Assembly: GCA_002368575.1 (NCBI GenBank)
Contig: DFEA01000011.1
Coordinates: 1 to 12,690 of the forward strand
DNA: 12,690 nucleotides
DNA from: Lachnospiraceae bacterium UBA3814
GTDB lineage: Bacteria; Bacillota; Clostridia; Lachnospirales; Lachnospiraceae
Direction: 5' to 3'
This document shows positions 1 to 5,084 of this stretch, piece by piece. Under the pieces are notes generated by a model. That model was not told the DNA's origin. It saw nothing but the letters and a program-made list of their open reading frames with translations, and did no database searches. A program made the translations under genes and the position numbers. Within the stretch, counting starts at the first letter, position 1, and each line of letters begins with the position of its first letter.

Positions 1-455
1 TAGTATCGCCAACCTTAGAAGAGTAATCTTATAAAATAATATACTTTTTACCTTCTGTCTCCGCTCTTTTCATTTATATCATCTCAGCTCATTTAAATAT
101 CCGGTTTTCTCACCCGGTGATCCATGGCACATGGATTTCTTTTCCATCAGCTGTACACGGTTCTATCACTCAGAAATAACATGGTTCAATGAAATTACAC
201 CGGTTTAATAGATCAGGGCGGTTCCTGTCAGAGGATCCGGATCATGACCCTTGAGTTGCAGCAGCCTGCTTCCGTTTAAGCAACCGACTTTCCGATCATA
301 TCAACAGCAGTATCAAGTGGCATTTTCTCTTTGTCATCAGCCGCCTATGACCTCCGTCGGCTCCTTCTTCCGCTCTGATGTCGCTGTTCATACCGGAATC
401 TGACAGCGACATTTAATGCGGTAGTAGAGCGTTTAATACCAGTAGTAATAGTAAT
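1..455. other. Gene-free stretch at the left edge
   Basis: No open frame with a credible start and ribosome binding site is visible on either strand. The first ~50 bases are AT-rich. A 7-bp hairpin at 120-136 (ATCCATG/CATGGAT, 3-nt loop) is followed by a T-rich run (TTTCTTTT), so it could be a weak terminator for a gene outside the window. A second hairpin lies at 378-412. On the minus strand about 280-345 reads as a 22-codon protein-like fragment that begins just after a stop and has no start. It may be a gene remnant, or chance. Confidence 0.5.
378..412. repeat. 10-bp perfect inverted repeat
   Basis: ATGTCGCTGT at 378-387 and ACAGCGACAT at 403-412 are perfectly complementary around a 15-nt spacer. 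No T-run follows on either strand, so it does not look like a terminator. It lies about 45 bp upstream of the -35 box at 456 and could be an operator or a structured RNA element. Its function is unknown. Confidence 0.5.
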
Positions 456-484
456 TTGACAAAGGATCTATGAGGGATTATACT
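456..484 (+). promoter_or_regulatory. Consensus sigma-A promoter of the 490-585 transcript
   Basis: A perfect -35 TTGACA (456-461), a 17-nt spacer and a -10 TATACT (479-484, one mismatch from consensus) predict a start near 491. It is among the best promoters in the window, yet no protein gene begins within 200 bp downstream. Confidence 0.75.
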
Positions 485-489
485 TATTT

Positions 490-585
490 CACAAAAGCGA
501 GTGCCGGATGAACGGAAGCTCCTTCAAATAGAACCTGATAGTTCTAACCGCTCATGTTTTCAGCCCCGGAGCGGTTATTTTTTTC
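490..585 (+). ncRNA. Candidate small RNA or attenuated leader, ~95 nt
   Basis: A short unit bounded by the promoter at 456-484 and the terminator at 545-585. Besides the terminator it contains a 6-bp hairpin at 529-546 (TAGAAC/GTTCTA, 6-nt loop) that overlaps the terminator's 5' arm by two bases, and a short GAAG/CTTC hairpin just upstream. The only open frame is seven codons (ATG at 509, stop at 530-532) with no clear ribosome binding site. I do not recognise a known riboswitch, T-box, 6S or SRP RNA. It may be an independent sRNA. Alternatively it may be a transcription-attenuating leader for the MBL gene at 705, because no convincing promoter was seen between 586 and 704. Confidence 0.45.
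545..585 (+). terminator. Strong intrinsic terminator
   Basis: A 9-bp perfect stem, TAACCGCTC (545-553) with GAGCGGTTA (569-577), has a 15-nt loop and is followed directly by a run of about seven T. It ends the short transcript from the promoter at 456-484. Confidence 0.85.
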
Positions 586-704
586 TGAAAATAACAGCCA
601 ATGGCTGAGCCTTGTTCAGGGAATGCAGCGCAAGGACCAGGGTCAAAGAGCAGGCTTTGCTCATGAGAACCTTACATTAAACAGAAAGTGAAAAGGAGGT
701 CATC

Positions 705-1343
705 ATGACCGATAATATTGAAGTATTTACACAAAACAGCATCCGTATCCGCGGCAGCGCAGGGACGATCTACATCGATCCCTTTCAGATGAAGGAAGAA
801 CCGAAGGATGCTGATTTTATTATGCTCACACACGATCATTACGATCATTTCTCACCCGAGGATATCGAAAAGGTTAGCAAATCAGATACTGTCCTTATAG
901 TACCGGAGAAGATGGCCGGTAAAGCCCGGGAGGTGTCGGGAATGGTTGGGAGGATCGAGTTCGTAAAGCCCGGGATGTCCCGGGAAATTTGCGGCCTTGA
1001 ATTCGAAACTGTTCCGGCCTATAACGTATTGAAGCCCTTTCATCCCAAGTCAGCGGAGTGGGTAGGCTATATACTGTGTGTGGATGGACAGAGGATATAT
1101 ATAGCGGGGGATACGGACGCTACAAAGGAAGCCATGGCGGTGAAGTGCGATGTGGCCATTGTGCCTGTCGGCGGAACATACACGATGGATGCAAGGAACG
1201 CGGCTAAACTTGTAAACGAGATCTGTCCTGAAACCGCGATACCTGTGCATTACGGAAGCATAGTCGGAAAGCCTGGCGATGCGGATATATTTAAAGAGAA
1301 TGTAAAGGCCCCGGTCAAGGTGGAGTTTAAGATAGCATTTTAG
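705..1343 (+). CDS. MBL-fold metallo-hydrolase (UlaG/COG2220-like)
   Basis: A 212-residue cytosolic metallo-beta-lactamase-fold hydrolase of the small, UlaG-like type; the substrate cannot be told from sequence. The zinc-binding HxHxDH motif is THDHYDH (H43, H45, D47, H48). The metal-bridging Asp region is GDTD (135-138), preceded by a typical strand. PVGGTYTMD (154-162) and H182 in PVHYGS complete the family pattern. The length is normal for the compact members. The start is set by a strong ribosome binding site, AGGAGG at 694-699, five bases before ATG. Transcription may come through the 545-585 terminator or from an unseen promoter. The stop codon sits at a TTTT run, and a His/Cys-rich frame continues directly beyond it (1341-1408), so the native C-terminus is uncertain. 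The fold is sure, the specific function is not. Confidence 0.9.
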   Translation: MTDNIEVFTQNSIRIRGSAGTIYIDPFQMKEEPKDADFIMLTHDHYDHFSPEDIEKVSKSDTVLIVPEKMAGKAREVSGMVGRIEFVKPGMSREICGLEFETVPAYNVLKPFHPKSAEWVGYILCVDGQRIYIAGDTDATKEAMAVKCDVAIVPVGGTYTMDARNAAKLVNEICPETAIPVHYGSIVGKPGDADIFKENVKAPVKVEFKIAF

Positions 1344-1408
1344 GTAATCATCACGAGCATGAAGGACACGGTGAGCATGGCTGTGGTCATGGCGGCTGCC
1401 ATCATTAA
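1337..1408 (+). pseudogene. His/Cys-rich metal-binding tail in the -1 frame after the MBL gene
   Basis: In the -1 frame relative to the MBL gene, codons 1343-1405 encode 21 residues of which eight are His and two are Cys, ending HGCGHGGCHH and then TAA (1406-1408). Such tails are typical of metal-handling proteins, for example SlyD-type prolyl isomerases and NifX-like proteins. The frame has no ATG, GTG or TTG start; a stop lies upstream at 1328-1330. Adding one T to the TTTT run at 1338-1341 would remove the MBL stop and fuse this tail to give a 234-residue protein. It may therefore be a frameshifted C-terminus, a product of ribosomal or polymerase slippage, a sequencing indel, or the remnant of another gene. 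The composition is clear, the status is not. Confidence 0.45.
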
Positions 1409-1429
1409 CCGGCATAATGGAAGGCTTTA

Positions 1430-2056
1430 TCATCTCCTCCACCCGTATTTCTGCAGGTCCACTCTGCCGTCGTTCACCTCTACGCCCTCCGCTTCAAGCA
1501 GCTTTGCCTGGGCTCCCTCGCCGCCGAAGGCAAACTCCCCGGCAAGCCTTCCCTTTGCGTTTACCACCCTAAAGCATGGGATATGCTCCGGGTCCGGATT
1601 CTTATGGAGAGCGTTTCCGACTGCCCTGGCCATTTTCCTGTCTCCTGCTGCCTCTGCCACCTGAGCATAGGTCGCAACACATCCATATGGGATCTGCTTC
1701 ACGGCTTCATAGATCCTTTTTGAAGGGCTGTCCGATATCAGATCGTAGCTCTCCGCGATCATCAGCCTGATATCATCCTCCAAAACCGTCCCATCCAGAA
1801 TGATCGTATTCCAATGCTCCTTGTTCTGATGATACCCGGGGATCACTGACCTGTAAATATCTCTCCAGAAGAAGGCCTTATCCGGAGCCACCTTAACATT
1901 CAGATTAACACAGCCATTACGCTCATATATCCACAGAAAAGCCTTATTGTTCCCTTTATAGCGGACAAGCCGCCAGTTTGCATCATGAAAAGGAGCGTCC
2001 TCAAAGGTATCCGGGAATGAAAGCCCGTATTCAAGTGCCTCTTCTTTTGTTTTCAT
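1430..2056 (-). CDS. MmcQ/YjbR domain fused to MGMT-family DNA-binding domain
   Basis: A 208-residue two-domain cytosolic protein. Residues ~1-108 match the MmcQ/YjbR (DUF419) fold: the FPDTFEDAPFH start, the NLNVKVAP strand and the KEHWNTIILDG region. Residues ~112-200 are the C-terminal domain of O6-alkylguanine-DNA alkyltransferases: IPYGCVATYAQVA, the RAVGNAL helix with the base-flipping Arg (R144), and the active-site loop IPCFRVVN. The acceptor Cys (C161) is present, but the usual PCHR His of the catalytic relay is Phe (F162), so repair activity is uncertain. It may work as an alkyltransferase-like damage sensor. The start ATG has GGGAG a few bases upstream. It follows the YdjM-like gene by 43 bp on the same strand, suggesting an operon under the promoter at 2773-2801. 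Confidence 0.88.
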   Translation of the reverse strand: MKTKEEALEYGLSFPDTFEDAPFHDANWRLVRYKGNNKAFLWIYERNGCVNLNVKVAPDKAFFWRDIYRSVIPGYHQNKEHWNTIILDGTVLEDDIRLMIAESYDLISDSPSKRIYEAVKQIPYGCVATYAQVAEAAGDRKMARAVGNALHKNPDPEHIPCFRVVNAKGRLAGEFAFGGEGAQAKLLEAEGVEVNDGRVDLQKYGWRR

Positions 2057-2099
2057 ATCAGATCTCCCGAAAAATGCTGTATTTAATGCCGGATAGTAC

Positions 2100-2732
2100 T
2101 TATATCCTTCCTGTCCTGAACCATCTCAATGCGATCAGATAAAGCATATAGAGCGCGATAAGGATAAAAGCCAGGTTGAATAAGACCTCAAGAAGGCTCC
2201 CCGTTTTAAAGGTAATAGCGGGACGCTGCCGTTTCATGCTGAATGGGGCAAAAAGAGGGATACCGCCGGAAAAAAGATCTAAGAGCAGGTGGCTTAATAC
2301 ACCGAAATACATGCCTGAAAGTATGCAGCGAAGGCATTCGCTATGACCTCTTGACATAGCACTCAGTATGATAAAAATAAGGGTATGAAAAAGCGGGGAA
2401 TGAAATAAGCCCCTGTGCCCGAGAGCAACTCCGATCCTTTTAAGGGGTCTTATGAAATGACCCAGGAAAAGGAGCAGCTTTTTGAATAAATATAAAGGCC
2501 AGAGCAGGATGCGGAGCTTCTTTCCGGCCGTGCTGTGCGGGATATCCGCATCCGGCAGCAGACTGCCGTAGCAGGAGGACACGGTAAAGCAGACCGCCAT
2601 GGGTACAGACGCATCCTGCGGAAGCCACATAAGATCGATGATCGGCTGCGGTATTCTCTTAAGCTCCGGGATAAAGGCGATCATGGAAGCTGCCAGTGCA
2701 ATGCTCCCCGTCCGGTGGGTCAGTGCCATCAT
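2100..2732 (-). CDS. YdjM-like (DUF457) membrane-bound metal-dependent hydrolase
   Basis: A 210-residue integral membrane protein of the YdjM/DUF457 family, putative metal-dependent hydrolases of unknown substrate. Visible family motifs, numbered from the ATG at 2732, are TH at 5-6, SLLPDAD (57-63), GHRGLFHS (105-112) and GVLSHLLLD (144-152). These His and Asp residues lie near membrane segments at about 8-22, 116-126, 139-153 and 182-203. The frame stays open to a TTG at 2801, but that TTG is part of the -35 box of a good promoter whose -10 lies inside the would-be N-terminus. I therefore start at the ATG at 2732 (or 2729), with GGAAAGGA about 15 bases upstream, a long spacing. E. coli ydjM is LexA-controlled; a LexA-like site overlaps the promoter here. 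First gene of a probable operon with the MGMT-like gene. Confidence 0.85.
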   Translation of the reverse strand: MMALTHRTGSIALAASMIAFIPELKRIPQPIIDLMWLPQDASVPMAVCFTVSSCYGSLLPDADIPHSTAGKKLRILLWPLYLFKKLLLFLGHFIRPLKRIGVALGHRGLFHSPLFHTLIFIILSAMSRGHSECLRCILSGMYFGVLSHLLLDLFSGGIPLFAPFSMKRQRPAITFKTGSLLEVLFNLAFILIALYMLYLIALRWFRTGRI

Positions 2733-2772
2733 AGTCCAATAAGATATTCCTTTCCGGTCATAAACAATCTGA

Positions 2773-2801
2773 ATTATAGAATAAACGTTCGATATAATCA
2801 A
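2773..2801 (-). promoter_or_regulatory. Promoter of the YdjM/MGMT-like operon
   Basis: On the minus strand there is a -35 TTGATT (2801-2796), a 17-nt spacer and a perfect -10 TATAAT (2778-2773). The predicted start is near 2766, 34 bases before the ATG at 2732. The spacer contains the LexA-like site at 2779-2791. Confidence 0.75.
2779..2791 (-). promoter_or_regulatory. Possible LexA (SOS) box
   Basis: The minus strand reads CGAACGTTTATTC, filling most of the -35/-10 spacer. The Gram-positive SOS box core is CGAAC-N4-GTTCG. The left half is perfect; the right half reads ATTC followed by T, two mismatches from the full symmetric site. The position is classic for a repressor operator, and the downstream YdjM family is SOS-induced in E. 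coli. The site is imperfect and could be chance. Confidence 0.4.
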
Positions 2802-2866
2802 TAGTCCGGCCCCTGATCGCGAAAAAATCTACGGGGCTGAAGGGTGAAATGCCGTAAAAAATATTC

Positions 2867-2895
2867 TATGCTTTCTGATATATCTGTGATATAAT
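2867..2895 (+). promoter_or_regulatory. Extended -10 promoter upstream of the tRNA gene
   Basis: TGATATAAT at 2887-2895 is a perfect TATAAT with the TGn extension. The -35 position (TGCTTT, 2867-2872) is poor, as tolerated by extended -10 promoters. The predicted start near 2902 gives a ~115-nt leader before the tRNA. The leader carries a GC-rich hairpin (~2918-2929) and repeated motifs CATAAGATA (2940-2948, 2998-3006) and GCTTTTCA (2962-2969, 2992-2999). Confidence 0.6.
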
Positions 2896-3016
2896 ACATT
2901 TCATGAGAAGGTTCAAGCCGCCTGCGGCGCAGAAGCTTCCATAAGATAATAAGCAAAATCCGCTTTTCAGGGTTTCGCGAGTCTATTTAGTGCTTTTCAT
3001 AAGATAAAGCAGATCA

Positions 3017-3089
3017 GGAACCATAGCACAGCCGGGAGTGCGCTCGCTTCACGTGCGAGAGGTCATGGGTTCGAGCCCCATTGGTTCCA
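3017..3089 (+). tRNA. tRNA-Val (anticodon CAC)
   Basis: A full cloverleaf of 73 nt. The acceptor GGAACCA (3017-3023) pairs with TGGTTCC (3082-3088), discriminator A. The D stem is GCAC/GTGC with an 8-nt loop, the anticodon stem CTCGC/GCGAG, and the loop TTCACGT gives anticodon CAC, reading GTG. The variable loop is AGGTC, and the T arm is ATGGG-TTCGAGC-CCCAT. No CCA is encoded. Six T follow directly (3090-3095), probably the transcription end. Confidence 0.92.
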
Positions 3090-3214
3090 TTTTTTATTGC
3101 CGAATCTGTACGGCGTTGCCGTCCGCACACAATCCTGTACATATGTAACAGTTCACCGAAGGGCGAGCTGTTATGTACATATTGCACAAATCTTAAGAAT
3201 ATTTATATACATAG

Positions 3215-3242
3215 TTGACAAAGATCGGATTCCGGTTATAAT
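3215..3242 (+). promoter_or_regulatory. Consensus promoter of the small protein/CPBP operon
   Basis: TTGACA (3215-3220), a 16-nt spacer and TATAAT (3237-3242), both hexamers perfect. The predicted start near 3249 gives a ~72-nt leader. CTGACAA (3244-3250) is complementary to TTGTCAG (3302-3308), which overlaps the ribosome binding site, so leader pairing could affect translation if the transcript starts early enough. Confidence 0.85.
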
Positions 3243-3320
3243 ACTGACAAGATCACCCAAAGGTAATTACGGGATGCTTTATGTACCCGCAAATATATGT
3301 TTTGTCAGGAGGTAATTAAA

Positions 3321-3554
3321 ATGAAGGTACAGAATATCACAGATATCGACAAGTTTTTTCAGACAGTAGATTCCTGTAAGGGAAAGGTAGAGCTTGTGAC
3401 CGGTGAAGGCGACAGGCTTAATCTTAAATCCAAGCTTTCCCAGTACGTGTCTATGGCTAACATCTTCTCAGACGGTACCATTGATGAGCTTGAGATAGTA
3501 GCTTACGAACCCGATGATATCAATAAGCTCCTAAGCTTCATGGTTAATGGCTGA
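3321..3554 (+). CDS. Small conserved protein of unknown function (77 aa)
   Basis: A soluble, acidic protein of 77 residues with no signal peptide, membrane segment or catalytic motif. It looks like a small alpha/beta fold: a helix at ~8-18, strand VELVTG (23-28), a helical LKSKLSQYVSMANIF stretch (35-49), strand ELEIVAYE (56-63) and a C-terminal helix (65-75). Similar proteins, sometimes mislabelled as poly(A) polymerase fragments, occur in Lachnospiraceae from memory; this needs a search. The start is the ATG at 3321, eight bases after a perfect AGGAGG (3307-3312). An in-frame ATG at 3297 lies upstream of that site and is not used. Its stop overlaps the start of the CPBP protease gene (TGATG), indicating translational coupling. 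Confidence 0.85.
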   Translation: MKVQNITDIDKFFQTVDSCKGKVELVTGEGDRLNLKSKLSQYVSMANIFSDGTIDELEIVAYEPDDINKLLSFMVNG

Positions 3555-4585
3555 TGTGGCCCGTTTCCGGCAATATAACAGAACATACGGCAGATTCAGG
3601 CCTGTCAGGCCAACGCCCTGTTAAGAAAACAAATGCGCTGTTCCTTGGGCTGATCCTGTTTTCTCTGGCGCTTGAGCTGTTTTCATCTGTTTTATCCCTG
3701 CGATATGCAGAGCCCTCCTTAACTGCGGCCCTTATACTGAGCCAGGGGGCTCTCATAATGCCGGTCCTTATTTTTATATTGGTGGAGCGTCCTGATCTTA
3801 GCGAGTGGACGCCCTTTAGGAAAATAAAATGGTCAACCCTTGGGTTGACTGTTTTGTTTTCTATGTGCATATCTCCCTTTGTCGTATGGATCAATCTTTT
3901 ATCCCAGTTTTTTTCCACCAACTTCGTGGCAGAGCTCACCGGGGATATTCTTTCCGCCCCTCCCGTCCTTCTGACACTGATAATAGGATTCGTGGGACCC
4001 TTCTGTGAGGAATTTGCTTTCAGAGGTGTTATCTTTCACGGGCTCAGGAAATCCGGAAGGATACTTGCTTCTATCCTTGCTTCAGGCCTCTTCTTCGGTA
4101 TCATGCATATGAACCTTAATCAGTTTTCCTATGCTTTTTTCCTTGGCATAGCCTTTGCCTTCCTTACCGAAGCAACCGGCAGCCTCATTCCGTCCCTTAC
4201 TGTCCATGTTCTTATCAACACCGGAAATATCGCGCTTGAATATATTGCAGACTATGCATATTCCCTCGTTAATGAAGGCGGAGCCGGTTTATCCGAGCTT
4301 GCCGCGGAGGCAGAGGTATCCGGTAACGAGCTTTTCTACGCCGCAGGCATATACATGGTACCCGCCCTCATCGGGCTCACACTGAGTATCATGCTGTTTA
4401 TCTCGATCTGCAGGAAAGAGGGTTCACTTGAGCATATCCTCTCATTATTCAAAAGCTCCCCGGGTCCGGAAAAAGCCCCAAAATGCCCGGTGATCACCGT
4501 TAGCGGATGGATCGCGGTATCGATCTGCGTTATCGTGATCATCATATCGGATTTCTCCATGCGGTTTTTTATGGACCTTCTCTGA
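3554..4585 (+). CDS. CPBP family intramembrane glutamic endopeptidase (CAAX/Abi type)
   Basis: A 343-residue multi-spanning membrane protease of the CPBP (Rce1-like, formerly CAAX/Abi) family. The three hallmark motifs are present: EEFAFR (E152, E153, R157), FGIMHMNLNQ (H185, N189) and HVLIN (H218, N222). These form the active site within the membrane. Membrane segments lie at about 29-45, 57-77, 93-115, 136-150, 168-184, 192-206, 263-285 and 313-331. Bacterial members act in peptide maturation, bacteriocin self-immunity or stress signalling; which applies here cannot be told. The ATG overlaps the previous stop by one base, so its translation probably depends on the small protein upstream. 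The region between the third motif and the last segments (~233-260) is acidic and Ala-rich, probably a loop. Confidence 0.9.
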   Translation: MWPVSGNITEHTADSGLSGQRPVKKTNALFLGLILFSLALELFSSVLSLRYAEPSLTAALILSQGALIMPVLIFILVERPDLSEWTPFRKIKWSTLGLTVLFSMCISPFVVWINLLSQFFSTNFVAELTGDILSAPPVLLTLIIGFVGPFCEEFAFRGVIFHGLRKSGRILASILASGLFFGIMHMNLNQFSYAFFLGIAFAFLTEATGSLIPSLTVHVLINTGNIALEYIADYAYSLVNEGGAGLSELAAEAEVSGNELFYAAGIYMVPALIGLTLSIMLFISICRKEGSLEHILSLFKSSPGPEKAPKCPVITVSGWIAVSICVIVIIISDFSMRFFMDLL

Positions 4586-4604
4586 CGATCTGGTCATAGC
4601 TCAG

Positions 4605-4652
4605 GCAGACGAAAACCGGCACAGCCTTGAAGCAGTGCCGGTTTTCGTCTGC
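4605..4652. terminator. 18-bp perfect inverted repeat, probable bidirectional terminator
   Basis: Bases 4605-4622 are exactly complementary to 4635-4652 around a 12-nt loop. The CCGGCAC core is flanked by AAAA on the left and TTTT on the right, so either strand yields a hairpin whose base contains a T4 run. It lies between the converging CPBP gene and yjfB. The pairing continues through the T run (CGTCTGC), unusual for a simple terminator. Confidence 0.65.
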
Positions 4653-4703
4653 GGATAAAACCTGAAGAGCATCAGGCTTTACGAATCCATTCGTTCTCCC
4701 GTA

Positions 4704-4880
4704 TTAAACGCTCATATCAAAATTTCCGCCTAATTCGGGAGTCACGGATCTTTCCATCATCTTTACCATGTCGTCTCCCATGGACTCGGCTGTATCGATC
4801 GACTTTGCAAGCATCGCCGTACCGACCTCATTGCCTATGTTCCATTGAGCCATAGCCATTGATAATGCAGGAATATCCAT
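4704..4880 (-). CDS. yjfB: YjfB family putative motility protein (58 aa)
   Basis: A 58-residue protein beginning MDIPALSMAMAQ and ending PELGGNFDMSV. This matches the YjfB family (putative motility protein) pattern: an N-terminal MDIxxLSxAM box, a middle helix with AMLAKSIDTAE, and a C-terminal P-x-LGGNxD box. The family is small and occurs in flagellated Firmicutes; its exact role is unknown. AAAGGGAG (4888-4895, minus strand) lies seven bases before the ATG. It is monocistronic: its promoter is at 5010-5038 and the 4605-4652 inverted repeat lies downstream. No flagellar gene is adjacent. Confidence 0.85.
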   Translation of the reverse strand: MDIPALSMAMAQWNIGNEVGTAMLAKSIDTAESMGDDMVKMMERSVTPELGGNFDMSV

Positions 4881-5003
4881 ACGATCACTCCCTTTCTCTG
4901 ACGCCGCTTAAGGACCTCCCTGTCAGACGGCATCATATAACACATATATCCCGGAGGCTGTGCCCCCGGATCAGCTGCACTGCAATACCGACTAAACGGC
5001 TGC
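4881..5003 (-). other. Structured ~120-nt 5' leader of yjfB
   Basis: From the predicted start near 5003 to the yjfB ATG there are about 122 untranslated bases. A strong GC-rich hairpin lies around 4951-4972 (ATCC-GGGGGC with GCCTCC-GGGAT, one bulged G, 3-nt loop). CTGAC near 4920-4924 can pair with GTCAG near 4898-4902 around a GGAGGT sequence. The length and structure suggest post-transcriptional control. I looked for the c-di-GMP-I riboswitch core and did not find it. Confidence 0.4.
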
Positions 5004-5009
5004 TCCTAT

Positions 5010-5038
5010 AGTATATCAGCAAACCTCCATCGGTTCAA
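5010..5038 (-). promoter_or_regulatory. Promoter of yjfB
   Basis: On the minus strand there is a -35 TTGAAC (5038-5033), a 17-nt spacer and a -10 TATACT (5015-5010). The predicted start is near 5003. It is a sigma-A type promoter; the flagellar sigma pattern (TAAA with GCCGATAA) is not seen. Confidence 0.65.
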
Positions 5039-5084
5039 GCCGCAGTTAAGACCCAAAGCGCAATATGCTTAAGTGATCAGGCCC

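Noticed and set aside
490..585. T-box leader or SRP RNA in the short transcript
   Set aside because: Neither the T-box antiterminator sequence nor the SRP RNA core tetraloop region is present.
1359..1664. 101-codon plus-strand ORF after the MBL gene
   Set aside because: It runs antisense through the MGMT-like gene and has no ribosome binding site; the His-rich tail lies in a different frame.
2733..2801. N-terminal extension of the YdjM-like protein starting at TTG 2801
   Set aside because: The region contains the promoter (TTGATT/TATAAT), so it is mostly untranscribed; family similarity begins at the ATG near 2732.
2903..2944. 13-codon ORF at the start of the tRNA leader
   Set aside because: It would be leaderless and has no ribosome binding site or recognisable sequence.
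3097..3315. 72-codon plus-strand ORF between the tRNA and the small protein gene
   Set aside because: No ribosome binding site, starts in the T-run after the tRNA, and covers a consensus promoter and leader.
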